Shown here: positions 33,983 through 43,204 of the stretch, piece by piece
How the letters are laid out: each line of letters opens with the position of its first letter
Numbering within the stretch: the stretch's first letter is position 1
DNA from: Verrucomicrobiales bacterium
GTDB taxonomy: Bacteria > Verrucomicrobiota > Verrucomicrobiia > Verrucomicrobiales > DEV007
Direction of reading: 5' to 3'
NCBI GenBank assembly: GCA_029213025.1
Contig: JARGOZ010000017.1
Span: forward strand, 1-64,000
DNA length: 64,000 bases
Made by a program: the position numbers and the translations under genes
Notes under the pieces: model-generated
Seen by the model: the letters and a program-made list of their open reading frames with translations, nothing else
Databases searched by the model: none
What the model was told of the DNA's origin: nothing

Positions 33983-35290
33983 TCAATGCGTGATTTCCAC
34001 CACGGCAATCCACGGTCCGGAGTTGCGGTTTTTGGAGGCGTGCCAGAACCATTGCGACACGTCGTGCCAGGTCTTTTTCGAGCCGATTTCTTTTTCATAA
34101 ATCGTTTCCTCTATAAATAAACATTCCCCGACCCGGGTAGCTGTGTATTTGCCTTTTCCAAGCGATTCCACGGTATATCCGGTCGCAACCAGGCAGTGCG
34201 ATATGGGATGCAGCCGGCGGGTGGGGCGATGAATTTGCTTGATGATCACTTGTCGACTGCCGGCCCGGAAATTTCCAATATGTCCAGGAAGTGATTTGGC
34301 AAACTCCCGTTCCCGCCTCGGCAGTGGCTCCGGCTCCAGCCATTCGCCCTTCCATTTTTGCGGCCACGCAGGTGTTCCTGATACCGTTGGTTGTTTGGCT
34401 TCAAAGCGGGATTGAAAAAGGGAAAGTAATGCGATCACAAATACACATAGTAAAACCGGTGCCGGCGCCGCCCGTCGTGGAGAAAAGGTTTCGGATTCCC
34501 CGCAAACGGAGACTTTTGAAAATCGAAGCACCAGCCATACCAGCGGAATAAATACCAGAAGCCCGATGCCGGAATGAGTCCAGTCAGGCAGGTTCACGAT
34601 GCCGGCTTCCTTGAAAAACAGCAGGAATACCCGCAGTGTATTGGCAGCCACAGCACAGGCGATCGCCATCAATCCGTAAAGCAGTGTCATGGCGATCCCA
34701 AATCTTTTCCAGGCAGCAAGAGAGATGAATAGAAAGCCTGTCACCCACAGCATATTGAGACCGGCGCACGGCGGATCTACCATGATTGACATACCTTTCC
34801 ATAACAGGGCTGGTCCGCGCACTTCCAGATCGAACCCAAACGACTTTAGTAGCATTCCGGAGCCGGTGGCTGCCGTGATTCTCAAAGGATATCCCAGGTA
34901 GAACTGCAAACTCGCGATAACGGGTAGAGAGAGACACAGAAGCCCGTAAATGCCGGCGTGCCGCGCGCGCAGCCCGAGTAGTGCTCCCGCGCCTCCGATA
35001 TAGAAAGCCGCCTGAATCATCGGGGGTGCGGTAAAGGTAGCGATACCAAAACCTGCCATCAATAGAACTCCGGCGGTATTTGAAAACACATCGGTTCGCA
35101 ACCCGGACCTGCGCAACACGATCAGCGCCGTGGCAAGAGCCAGAGCGAGCAGTCCCATTGAATCATCACCTCCTCCGGAAACTCTGCCCGCATACCAGCT
35201 GCACACCGGCAGTCCTGCCATCAGCAGGAGCCCGGATAATACTATTGTGCGAACTGACATAGCTGAAACAGCCGGTAGCGATTCATCCAA
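33983..35290 (-). CDS. Exosortase/archaeosortase family protein with EpsI-like C-domain
   Basis: 435 residues. Polytopic membrane transpeptidase that recognises a C-terminal PEP-CTERM signal, cleaves it and probably attaches the protein to a surface glycan. The catalytic triad is visible: Cys175 in VDPPCAGLNMLW, Arg220 in AANTLRVFLLF and His239 in DWTHSGIGLLVF. About eight hydrophobic segments fill residues 14-255. The C-terminal ~130 residues form a periplasmic EpsI-like domain (ISHCLVATGYTVESLG). The 5' end overlaps the VIT/VWA gene by 49 bp, or 19 bp if ATG 35260 is used. No polysaccharide biosynthesis locus is adjacent. Confidence 0.9.
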   Translation of the reverse strand: MDESLPAVSAMSVRTIVLSGLLLMAGLPVCSWYAGRVSGGGDDSMGLLALALATALIVLRRSGLRTDVFSNTAGVLLMAGFGIATFTAPPMIQAAFYIGGAGALLGLRARHAGIYGLLCLSLPVIASLQFYLGYPLRITAATGSGMLLKSFGFDLEVRGPALLWKGMSIMVDPPCAGLNMLWVTGFLFISLAAWKRFGIAMTLLYGLMAIACAVAANTLRVFLLFFKEAGIVNLPDWTHSGIGLLVFIPLVWLVLRFSKVSVCGESETFSPRRAAPAPVLLCVFVIALLSLFQSRFEAKQPTVSGTPAWPQKWKGEWLEPEPLPRREREFAKSLPGHIGNFRAGSRQVIIKQIHRPTRRLHPISHCLVATGYTVESLGKGKYTATRVGECLFIEETIYEKEIGSKKTWHDVSQWFWHASKNRNSGPWIAVVEITH

Positions 35291-37602
35291 ACTGCAACCA
35301 GGGCCACTGTGAGGAGGAGTAGATAAAACTCCGGCTCCGGAACGGAAGGCGCTTTGGTTGTCGTCTCGGAATCGACAGCTTTCAAACCGTTGTCGGTGAA
35401 CTGCTGTTTAGTTTCGAGAACGACAGCCCCGGTAAATGGTGTCACCAACTGGTAGAGCGCCGCAAACTCTGTGTCTTCGCGATCCCACGTGTGATTATAT
35501 AGTTCCGACATCACTTTTTGGTAGGCCCAGTATCGGGCTAGTATATTGCTGGATTCGCGGTTTTCAGGTAATGGTCCGGAGGTATCAAGGTGTTTCCATT
35601 GCCAGGCTGAATCGTCCATTCCCCGCAGCGCGGAAATATCCTCCTGTAAATTCCCGACGGGCTGATCGTGCCTCAGGGCGGGGGATTCCATCAGCTTGCG
35701 CAATATGTAGTTCTTTCCTTCGTGAACCGAAAAACTGTGGATTTTGACTTTCGGTTTCACGCTGAGCTGGTTGAGCATTTGTACGACCGAACTGTTCTCT
35801 GAACGCACCGGTTGAGGTCCGTGAATCCAGACAATTTCTGTATGGCGTCCCGGCTTTGCCATTTTGATTGCTTCGACAAGGCCGAAGGCGTTGTCCACGC
35901 CGCCCCGGTATCGGTATTTCTGTACCTTGCTTGCCATGGTCTCCCGGTTCGCGGCGGTTGGGAAATCATATACTTCTCCACCGGTCCGAGTTGCGATCAC
36001 GACTCCGGTATTTTCCGGGTTTGCCGCCCCGTTTCGAATGGCGTCGGCTACGGATGCGGCCTGTTGCTTCATTCCGCCGGATCCGTCGATGACGTAGATC
36101 AAATCAAATTCGGCTTGTTTCGCAACTTGTTCGACAGCTGGCTCCCGAACGAGAATTCTCTTTTGTGGATCCAAATCGTCTTTCGCCCACACCGTTCCGG
36201 CTTGTGTCGAAGCGGTGCCGATCGCTTCGCCGCTGAGAATATCGCGATTTCTCAGTTGCCCCATCAGAACGGTTCCCTGTTTGGGGTGGGGGACGACGTC
36301 CAGATCGTCGGACAGGGAGGCCTGTGTTCCATCCGACTGGAATCGAACGGTGTGATCAAAACTTTTTGCGATCTCGAAATTTCTCTCAAGAAACCGGGGC
36401 GGATATATTTTCCCTTCCTTACCTACCCGGGAAATAAATCCGATACGGTATTTCAGAGAGCCTCCGTTTCGGGGAACGGGGAAACACTGCACAAAAATCC
36501 GGTCCGGACCGGCCCAGCGAACCAGGACCGGGTCGCGCCTCTGCTGCACCGCTACTTTTTGGTAGGCCGCAGTCACCTTCTCCTTTTTCGCGAATGCCGC
36601 TTCTCTCGGTTCGCCGTTTACCCAGAGAGTCAGTCGGGAAACTACGCTGCCTTTCGGTAGTTTGATTAAGGCCCGCCCTTCCCGGTCGACCGGATTGTTA
36701 TTTACCAGGTTCACCGTCCATTCCTGATAGATCAAACCGGCCGCCGACTCAATTTTTGAAGAAATGATCGACTGATCGAGTCGCAATCCGTGCTGAAGCA
36801 TTCCGGTGGTATCGCCGCCGTGATCGTTGTCCCAGTCCCAATTTTCCCGGCGAACTCCAAATCTTTTGGTATAGCCGGATTTGTTTACAGTTTTCCCGGA
36901 GAGGTAATAGTATAGTAACTCGGCGGCTTCGGATTGATTTTGTCCGGAACCACGGCTCATCATTGATGACCATTCAAAGAAAAACTCCACCGGCTCCGCC
37001 GCATGAAAGCTGGACGACGCGCACTGGAGAAAAGCGGATTTTTCCGAACCGATCCTTTCACAGATTTTTACAGCCGACTCGACCGTTTCTCTACTGTCAT
37101 CATTGGCAATCCTGGTGATCTGGGAATACGTCACCCACGATGGACCCTCGGCGAAAAGAACGAACAACGCCCCGAATGCGAGACCTGCAAAGTGACTTCG
37201 TCTCCAGCTTGCCTCCTTGTCCCGGCTAATCACCTTCAGACCGAAGATCAATGTGAACAGAGGAGTCAGCGGAAGCAGCCCCATGCCGAATGCCAGTATA
37301 GCAAACGCACCCATGATCAGCAGAGTGCCGAATACAATACAGTAGTAAAGTGAAAGCGGAACTGTCGCAGCGACAAGAAAATTCACGACGCGCGGTGGGA
37401 GAACCTCAAGTCTGCCAGCCTGTTTCAGCACATGGAGAAGAAAAATAACCGGAACTAAAGCCACCGCGATAATCAGCGGCCAACGCGGGATGGGATCGAG
37501 AAATGTATTGGCGCAAAAGCCGGAGGTAAACTCAATCAGAAACGCAATTGCAGGCAGCACTACGGCAAATGCGATCAACCAGGAATTCGAAGACTGTTTC
37601 AT
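35242..37602 (-). CDS. Membrane VIT/VWA protein with PEP-CTERM sorting signal, cognate exosortase substrate
   Basis: 786 residues. About five transmembrane segments fill the first ~165 residues. A VIT domain follows (~270-400), then a VWA domain (~510-660) opening DLIYVIDGSGGMKQQ; the MIDAS motif DxSxS is incomplete (D-G-S-G-G). The C-terminus is a textbook sorting signal: VPEPEFYLLLLTVALVAVW, then a basic end with NRYR. The exosortase gene overlaps its 3' end. This resembles the dedicated single-substrate systems (XrtN with VIT proteins, XrtK with MSEP-CTERM proteins), and I infer the same here. Substrate function unknown. Confidence 0.88.
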   Translation of the reverse strand: MKQSSNSWLIAFAVVLPAIAFLIEFTSGFCANTFLDPIPRWPLIIAVALVPVIFLLHVLKQAGRLEVLPPRVVNFLVAATVPLSLYYCIVFGTLLIMGAFAILAFGMGLLPLTPLFTLIFGLKVISRDKEASWRRSHFAGLAFGALFVLFAEGPSWVTYSQITRIANDDSRETVESAVKICERIGSEKSAFLQCASSSFHAAEPVEFFFEWSSMMSRGSGQNQSEAAELLYYYLSGKTVNKSGYTKRFGVRRENWDWDNDHGGDTTGMLQHGLRLDQSIISSKIESAAGLIYQEWTVNLVNNNPVDREGRALIKLPKGSVVSRLTLWVNGEPREAAFAKKEKVTAAYQKVAVQQRRDPVLVRWAGPDRIFVQCFPVPRNGGSLKYRIGFISRVGKEGKIYPPRFLERNFEIAKSFDHTVRFQSDGTQASLSDDLDVVPHPKQGTVLMGQLRNRDILSGEAIGTASTQAGTVWAKDDLDPQKRILVREPAVEQVAKQAEFDLIYVIDGSGGMKQQAASVADAIRNGAANPENTGVVIATRTGGEVYDFPTAANRETMASKVQKYRYRGGVDNAFGLVEAIKMAKPGRHTEIVWIHGPQPVRSENSSVVQMLNQLSVKPKVKIHSFSVHEGKNYILRKLMESPALRHDQPVGNLQEDISALRGMDDSAWQWKHLDTSGPLPENRESSNILARYWAYQKVMSELYNHTWDREDTEFAALYQLVTPFTGAVVLETKQQFTDNGLKAVDSETTTKAPSVPEPEFYLLLLTVALVAVWMNRYRLFQLCQFAQ

Positions 37603-37667
37603 AGGCTCTCACTCTGGTTGGCCAAAGTGAGAGAAGTATGAAACGAATGTGAAAAGGCGGTGAAATC

Positions 37668-38264
37668 CTACTTCGTAACTCCGTGCCCGATCATTCTAAA
37701 AAGCGGGTGAACCTCTTCGATGCCCCATTTTTTATGCAGCAGGATCAGATTTTCAAATGGCTCCGGGTCGACCAGAGGTGTACCGGCTTTCCAGGTATCT
37801 CCGGATTCTCCGAGAAGCAAGCCGGATACACTCTTGTGGACCACATGTTGCAAATAATCTCTCGCCAGGGAATCATCGAGCACACCCTGCTTGAGTCCGC
37901 AGGCGACGCCGTCGAGATAGTTTAGAAAAGAGATGACCTGGAAACGATCTTCGTCGCCAAGGAGAGAGTAATCCGTTCCGTTCGGTGATTTGGTTTTTTT
38001 CCAGATATGGCGAACCGCATTTCTAATTTCGGGATCGGACTCGAAGCGCCGCACCGATGCGAGGGTGGATTCTCTTTTTCGCGCTTCATCCGCCAAAGCA
38101 ATGTGATTGGACGCCTCTCGAACCTGTTTTGCGAGGTAATTGATCTTTTTCGGCAACGACATCGCCAGCCACAATGTGCCCAGAGCGATGACGATACAGC
38201 TGCCCGCCACGAGATATTGCGGATCAATCGAGATCAGGGTCTGAAGCAGTTTTTCAAAATCCAT
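37668..38264 (-). CDS. DUF4760-like membrane protein
   Basis: 198 residues from ATG 38264 (a TTG at 38300 is possible). One N-terminal transmembrane segment (YLVAGSCIVIALGTLWLAM, ~18-36) precedes a soluble helical domain. Segments such as FESDPEIRNAVRHIWKK and FLNYLDGVACGLKQGVLDD are typical of DUF4760. Function unknown. It is transcribed toward the VIT/VWA gene, which starts 65 bp later, and away from the globin gene. Confidence 0.75.
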   Translation of the reverse strand: MDFEKLLQTLISIDPQYLVAGSCIVIALGTLWLAMSLPKKINYLAKQVREASNHIALADEARKRESTLASVRRFESDPEIRNAVRHIWKKTKSPNGTDYSLLGDEDRFQVISFLNYLDGVACGLKQGVLDDSLARDYLQHVVHKSVSGLLLGESGDTWKAGTPLVDPEPFENLILLHKKWGIEEVHPLFRMIGHGVTK

Positions 38265-38371
38265 ACGTTCGATTCTATCGTTTTGCCGTTGATCTGACAA
38301 TGATCAATTCGTGCCGACATCCCAACAATCAGTGCGAGGCAATCATTCTGTTCCGGGCAAAGGTTGATTTG

Positions 38372-38755
38372 ATGAGCCAGAATACCAGCGACACCATCTA
38401 CGAAAAAATTGGCGGAGAGAAAACAATCGATTCGATTATCGAGGCATTTTACCCGCGAATTACCGCCGACCCTGTTTTGAGTACCTATTTCAAACATGCC
38501 AACGTCGGGAAAATCATGAGTATGCAGAAGCACTTCTTCACGGCGGCGACCGGCGGCCCCCTGACATATGCGGGCCGTCCTCTCGGAGAGGTGCACCACA
38601 AACTCGGAATCAGCCGCTATGAATTTGACCTTTACGTCAGGCACCTCACAGAGACTCTCAAAGACATTGGACTGACGGAGGAGGATTGTAAGCAGGTGGT
38701 AGCGAGCATAAATATCTACGCGCCGGATATCACGACCGACATTGATGCGGTCTGA
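38372..38755 (+). CDS. Group 1 truncated hemoglobin
   Basis: 127 residues from ATG 38372. The usual trHb1 landmarks are present: IYEKIGGEKTIDSIIEAFY at the start, FFTAATGGP, and the proximal heme His in EVHHKLGISRYEFD. Binds heme and O2/NO; the physiological role in this organism is unknown. The frame extends upstream to 38300 but the extra residues are not globin-like, and an AAAGG ribosome-binding site precedes 38372. A 22-bp repeat pair follows 31 bp after the stop. Confidence 0.93.
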   Translation: MSQNTSDTIYEKIGGEKTIDSIIEAFYPRITADPVLSTYFKHANVGKIMSMQKHFFTAATGGPLTYAGRPLGEVHHKLGISRYEFDLYVRHLTETLKDIGLTEEDCKQVVASINIYAPDITTDIDAV

Positions 38756-38785
38756 CTTCGCTATGCAGGGGACTCCCGGTTGATC

Positions 38786-38822
38786 GTACCCTGTACAGTT
38801 CGGCATTGAACAGGGTACAATC
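38786..38822. repeat. 22-bp repeat core with inverted copy
   Basis: AACAGGGTACA at 38809-38819 is preceded by the inverted core GTACCCTGT at 38786-38794, giving a 9-bp stem with a 15-bp loop. It lies between the globin gene and the CBM6 gene on the plus strand and is oriented with them. Confidence 0.85.
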
Positions 38823-38936
38823 GCGGAATATTACTGCGCCGACTGCCGTGGTGATGCCATATCGATGAGCGAATCTGTTTTCGCAGTGCCTGTCTCCGTA
38901 TCTGGCAAATTGTCGGCCTGCGGTAAATTTCCCTGC

Positions 38937-39536
38937 ATGAATTCGCCTTTTACTCTGAAAGCTTTCGTATTGCTGCTCTTTTCCCTGGCTCACGAGCCGC
39001 TCTCTGGTGATGAGACAAAGCCATTCCAGGGCCGGCTCCATACGACAAAACCATTCCAGGGCAGGCTTCATACGATTCCCGGCCTGATCGAAGCGGAGCA
39101 TTGGGATGAAGGTGCCGCCGACGTCGCTTACTCGGACGTCGATGAAGTCAATAAAGGCGAACCGTACCGGGAAAAAACCCAGGTGGATATTGAGAAGCGA
39201 TCCGATGCTTCAAACGGTCACGGCATTGGCTGGACAAAATCCGGCGAGTGGCTGATCTACACCGTCGAAGTGAAGGAATCCGGCACCTACGACATCCAAA
39301 TGCCGGTCGCATCGAATAAACAGGGCGGGACGTTCCGGATCGAAATCAATGGCACCGACCTGACCGGCGAAATTACCGTGCCCGATACAGGTGGGTGGCA
39401 GACGCTGAAAATGATCACTCACAAAAGTGTGAAACTCACCGCCGGAACTCATAAGATGAAGGTGGTCATGATCAAATCCGGGGAATCAGGAAGTATCGGC
39501 GATATTGACTACTTCCGTTTCATTAGGAAAAGCTGA
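38937..39536 (+). CDS. Secreted CBM6-like carbohydrate-binding protein
   Basis: 199 residues from ATG 38937, chosen because a signal peptide (TLKAFVLLLFSLAHEPLSG) starts there; an upstream in-frame start at 38865 adds unrelated residues. The mature protein is a single CBM6-type beta sandwich: IPGLIEAEHWDEG, GIGWTKSGEWLIYTVEV, TYDIQMPVA and IGDIDYFRF. Such modules bind terminal sugars of plant or algal polysaccharides. No catalytic domain is attached. The linker after the signal peptide holds a 10-residue tandem duplication. The pectate lyase gene follows 72 bp later, suggesting joint action on pectin. Confidence 0.85.
   Translation: MNSPFTLKAFVLLLFSLAHEPLSGDETKPFQGRLHTTKPFQGRLHTIPGLIEAEHWDEGAADVAYSDVDEVNKGEPYREKTQVDIEKRSDASNGHGIGWTKSGEWLIYTVEVKESGTYDIQMPVASNKQGGTFRIEINGTDLTGEITVPDTGGWQTLKMITHKSVKLTAGTHKMKVVMIKSGESGSIGDIDYFRFIRKS
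39015..39074 (+). repeat. 30-bp tandem duplication inside the CBM6 gene
   Basis: 39015-39044 and 39045-39074 are near-identical 30-bp units with three differences. They encode TKPFQGRLHT twice, just after the signal peptide. The duplication is in frame and lengthens the linker only. Confidence 0.85.
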
Positions 39537-39608
39537 ACGCGGCGGAATGACCGTTCAATTGGATTTTTCAAACGGGAAATCTGATGCATTGTTTCGGCCC
39601 GTCCTTTC

Positions 39609-40643
39609 ATGATTCCACGCTTGTTGATCAACTTCTGTTACCTGTTCTTCATTATGGCGGGAATCCCGGCGGGTTCAATTGCTGATGACAGGGATGTCGC
39701 CGTGGCGGAAAAGATTCTGGCCTTTCAGAGGTCCAATGGTGGCTGGCCGAAAAATTACGATTACGATGTGCCGGGGACGAAGGCGGAGCTTGAGAACGCC
39801 ATCTCAGACAGGCAAAAAATCGAAGATGCCACGATCGACAACGGAGCCACATTCAAAGAGATACAGTTTCTGGCAAAGTTGTATCGGAAAACGGAGGATC
39901 CCCGCTATTCAAAAGCGGCAAACCAGGGTGTTGATTATCTGCTTGAGGCCCAATACGAAAACGGCGGGTGGCCTCAGTTCTACCCGAATCTGAAAGGTTA
40001 CTACCGGCGCATCACCTTTAACGACGGTGCCATGATCGGGGTGATGACTCTGTTAAGAGGTATCGTGACGCGCCCCGGTGCCTACCAGTTTGTTACTGAT
40101 AGCGTTCGGGATGACTGCAAGCTGGCGATCGAAAAAGGGCTCGACTGTATGTTGAAGTGCCAGGTGAAAGTTGATGGTCGTCCGGCCGTATGGTGCGCAC
40201 AGCATGACGAAGTGAGCTTTTTGCCTACCAGTGCCCGTTCCTATGAATTGGCCACCTTGAGTGGTTCTGAATCGGTAGGTATCGTACGCTATTTAATGGG
40301 GATTGAGGATCCGGGGCACGAGGTGGTAGCTGCGATCGAGGGCGCTGTAACCTGGTTTGAAAAATCAAAACTAAAAGGCATTCGACTGGAGTCGTTCACG
40401 AACAGGGACGGCGAAAAAGATCTGCGCGTGGTGAACGATGAAAAGGCATCGGCTCTGTGGGCGCGGTTTTATGATATCGATACCAACCAACCGGTTTTCT
40501 GTAGTCGGGATGGTGTTCCGCAAAAGAATCTTGACGCTATCTCCCATGAAAGGCGCAATGGTTATTCGTGGCTCGGAGAGTATGCCCGGGATTTGCTGGC
40601 GAAGGATTTTCCAGGGTGGAAAGCGGAACGTGGATTACAGTGA
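39609..40643 (+). CDS. pelA: Secreted pectate lyase, polysaccharide lyase family 10
   Basis: 344 residues with a signal peptide (LLINFCYLFFIMAGIPAGSIA). Cleaves polygalacturonate by beta-elimination. PL10 landmarks: FQRSNGGWPKNYDYD, TIDNGATFKEIQFL, AQYENGGWPQFYPN, TFNDGAMIGVM, WCAQHDEVSFLPTSARSYE (with the catalytic Arg region) and ARFYDI followed by PVFCSRDG. The length fits the catalytic domain alone. It follows the CBM6 gene and precedes an aminotransferase; no pectin transporter or uronate pathway is adjacent. Confidence 0.94.
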   Translation: MIPRLLINFCYLFFIMAGIPAGSIADDRDVAVAEKILAFQRSNGGWPKNYDYDVPGTKAELENAISDRQKIEDATIDNGATFKEIQFLAKLYRKTEDPRYSKAANQGVDYLLEAQYENGGWPQFYPNLKGYYRRITFNDGAMIGVMTLLRGIVTRPGAYQFVTDSVRDDCKLAIEKGLDCMLKCQVKVDGRPAVWCAQHDEVSFLPTSARSYELATLSGSESVGIVRYLMGIEDPGHEVVAAIEGAVTWFEKSKLKGIRLESFTNRDGEKDLRVVNDEKASALWARFYDIDTNQPVFCSRDGVPQKNLDAISHERRNGYSWLGEYARDLLAKDFPGWKAERGLQ

Positions 40644-40732
40644 TGAAAATCTGTCGGACCGGGCTCATTTTATCAGTCGAGTCTTTTTCCGCTCAACCGA
40701 CAGAAAATAAACTAAATTGAATCAGTAACACG

Positions 40733-41923
40733 ATGTTTGAAAAGGTCACAGAAGCTGCGGCGGATCCTATTCTCGGCTTAACGGAAGCATTTAAAAAGGA
40801 TACGCGTCCGGGAAAAATCAACCTGGGGGTGGGGATTTACAAAAACGAAGAGGGACAAACGCCGATTCTGGCTACGGTAAAAAAGGCCGAAACCCGTTTG
40901 TTAGCTTCGGAAACTACAAAAAGTTATCTCGGCATCGAAGGTGACCCGGCCTACGGGGAAGCCGTCCAGGTGTTACTGTTTGGCAGGAATTGCGAAATTA
41001 TTACCAATCAGCGGGCGTATACAGCCCAGTCGCCAGGTGGCACCGGTGCGCTCAGAACTGCGGCTGAATTTGCGGTCAATCATCTGCCTGCACCGAGAAT
41101 CTGGATGAGCAATCCGACCTGGGCGAACCATGGCAACATCTTTACCGCGGCTGGACTGGAAACGGTGAGTTACGACTACTACAATGCTGCAACACACGAT
41201 CTGGATTTTTCAGCGACGCTGTCTTCACTCCAGTTAGCCCGGCCGGGTGACCTGGTATTGCTCCATGGTTGCTGTCATAATCCGACAGGTATTGATCCGA
41301 CGGAAGAGCAATGGAGAGAGTTGGCAACCCTTTGTGCAGACAAAGGCCTGCTGCCACTGTTTGATTTTGCCTATCAGGGATTCGCCGAAGGTATAGAAAG
41401 GGATGCCTCAGGGCTGCGAATCTTTACGGAAACGGTTCCCGAACTGCTGGTCGCCAGTTCCTTTTCAAAAAACTTTGGCCTGTATAATGAACGGGTTGGC
41501 GCTTTGACTGTTGTGGCGGCCAACAGGGAGACTGCCGGGGTTGTGTTCAGTCAGATTAAAAGTGTCATCCGGGCCAACTACTCAAATCCGCCGGCCCACG
41601 GCGCGGCGGTGGTGACCTCGATTTTGAACGATCCGGATCTTTACGCCGAATGGGAACAGGAAGTCGCCGAAATGCGCGATCGCATTCAGGCTATGCGCAC
41701 GCTTTTTGTCGAAACTCTGCGGAACAAAGGAGTGCCGGGAGATTTCAGCTTTATTGAACGGCAAAACGGTATGTTTTCTTTCTCCGGTTTGACTCCTGAG
41801 CAAGTCGCGACACTGAAAAACGAATATGGTATATATATCGTAGGCTCCGGTCGCATTTCGGTAGCGGGCATGACAAAATCGAATATGGACGCTTTGTGCG
41901 AAGGTATAGCCAAAGTGATATAA
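40733..41923 (+). CDS. Aspartate/aromatic aminotransferase (AspC/TyrB type)
   Basis: 396 residues, class I PLP-dependent aminotransferase. The start [20 protein letters not shown] and [18 protein letters not shown] are typical of the AspC/TyrB subgroup. The PLP Lys is in [17 protein letters not shown], and [15 protein letters not shown] and the GRISVAGM segment near the end (substrate carboxylate Arg) are present. It cannot be told by eye whether aspartate or tyrosine/phenylalanine is preferred. With pheA and aroA elsewhere in the window, an aromatic role is attractive. Confidence 0.93.
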   Translation: MFEKVTEAAADPILGLTEAFKKDTRPGKINLGVGIYKNEEGQTPILATVKKAETRLLASETTKSYLGIEGDPAYGEAVQVLLFGRNCEIITNQRAYTAQSPGGTGALRTAAEFAVNHLPAPRIWMSNPTWANHGNIFTAAGLETVSYDYYNAATHDLDFSATLSSLQLARPGDLVLLHGCCHNPTGIDPTEEQWRELATLCADKGLLPLFDFAYQGFAEGIERDASGLRIFTETVPELLVASSFSKNFGLYNERVGALTVVAANRETAGVVFSQIKSVIRANYSNPPAHGAAVVTSILNDPDLYAEWEQEVAEMRDRIQAMRTLFVETLRNKGVPGDFSFIERQNGMFSFSGLTPEQVATLKNEYGIYIVGSGRISVAGMTKSNMDALCEGIAKVI

Positions 41924-41976
41924 AAATATACCGACGGCTTTAGAAAATTCAGCTTTACTGAACACATCGAAAACCT

Positions 41977-42387
41977 ATGAAGACTGCTCTTTTCATCGCG
42001 ACGGCGTTTGCCGCCATAATTCTGTTTCCGGCCTGCGGGGAAAAGAAGGAGCTTATGCCTGTTGTGCCACTCGATTTTTCGGGGAGACCCACCTACAGGG
42101 GCTGCGCTTTGACGACCCCGCTGGCGGGAAGTTGGGAAGCCGGAATCTCCCATGGCTATTTCACCGACGAGGGCAACGAGGATATGGATTTTCTGGAGGT
42201 GACTCTGGAACTTCCGCAGGGTGATGGCAACGTACTCGTTCCTTTTGAAGCGGCTTATTCGTTGAGCGATTTACCTGAGGGTATTCTCACCAAAGACGTG
42301 GACGATCTGGTATCCTTTTCGGGGGAATCAAACACCGTTACTTTTGACCTCGGAACGATCCGGGTCACTACTCAAATTCCACAATAG
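41977..42387 (+). CDS. Putative lipoprotein
   Basis: 136 residues. The N-terminus is a lipoprotein signal: hydrophobic ALFIATAFAAIILFPAC with the lipobox ending in Cys20. The mature part is acidic and beta-rich (FLEVTLELPQGDG). No family recognised. Downstream of the aminotransferase by 53 bp on the same strand and convergent with the next gene. The extreme C-terminus (FDLGTIRVTTQIP) resembles the end of a small protein at 59621-59965 (FDSIRVSLQIP), which may mean a shared ancestry. Confidence 0.75.
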   Translation: MKTALFIATAFAAIILFPACGEKKELMPVVPLDFSGRPTYRGCALTTPLAGSWEAGISHGYFTDEGNEDMDFLEVTLELPQGDGNVLVPFEAAYSLSDLPEGILTKDVDDLVSFSGESNTVTFDLGTIRVTTQIPQ

Positions 42388-42415
42388 ATTGGTATTCTTC
42401 CGGTGTATTGACTCT

Positions 42416-42994
42416 TCAGGTCACCGGAAATTCGAATCCGCCAGGGACTTTCGCCAACGGGCCGTAGGCGCTCAAATCAACGAGGCCGGACACTGCATCG
42501 GTAATGGCCTTTTCATCGCCGTTGTGTTGTTTTTCAATACTGGTGGCCACTTTCAGCGGGTTCACTTCCAGGTCACATTGGAAGGACAACGGCACCTGGC
42601 CAAGTTCCGAATCCGCTTCGATCTCGAAATCCACTTCCGTATCAAAAGTGACCGCAATCTTACCGCCCGAAATTTCCCCGAAATTCAACCGGGTAACATC
42701 CGCCGGATTTTGCACATAAAACAGGTGCACGCCGGCATCAATCGACCCCGGTTTAGGATGCCACGGAAATTCCAGAGTCTGTCCGGCGAGATCGGACCAC
42801 TTTTTCACATCTGCCAGGATCCCGTTTAATCGCAAAATCGGGGACACTTCTTCCGCATCGAGCTCGAAAGGCTTCATCGCAATTTCGATAAAGAATTCCA
42901 GTCGCGGTTCGATTCCCGCCCCCGGATTTTCATAGATCATTTGTCCCAGCTTCCCCGACAGGGGGGTGAATGCGTCTTCCGGTAGTTCGCTCAT
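42416..42994 (-). CDS. Hypothetical protein, probably soluble
   Basis: 192 residues from ATG 42994 (MSELPEDAFTPL); the frame could reach 43030. No signal peptide or membrane segment. The composition is mixed alpha/beta, with a strand-rich end (KIAVTFDTEVDFEIEADSEL). No domain recognised. It is convergent with the lipoprotein gene, 28 bp apart, and diverges from the Pro/Thr-rich exported protein across a 210-bp gap without evident features. Confidence 0.7.
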   Translation of the reverse strand: MSELPEDAFTPLSGKLGQMIYENPGAGIEPRLEFFIEIAMKPFELDAEEVSPILRLNGILADVKKWSDLAGQTLEFPWHPKPGSIDAGVHLFYVQNPADVTRLNFGEISGGKIAVTFDTEVDFEIEADSELGQVPLSFQCDLEVNPLKVATSIEKQHNGDEKAITDAVSGLVDLSAYGPLAKVPGGFEFPVT

Positions 42995-43204
42995 TTGCGA
43001 TGAATAAATCCCGCCTGAAAAGATTCGCAATTCTTATCTCTGAATGGCAAAAACGCAAAAAACAGGTTTGAAGAGTTTGAAATTTAAGAAAATTGAATAA
43101 AATAGAACCAAGTTTTCCTAAGAAATACCCTTTTGACTCGTCCGGGTTGTGGGAAGGGTTGATTTTCTGCCTCTAATCGTGTTACCTGACCTTGCTTACT
43201 GACC

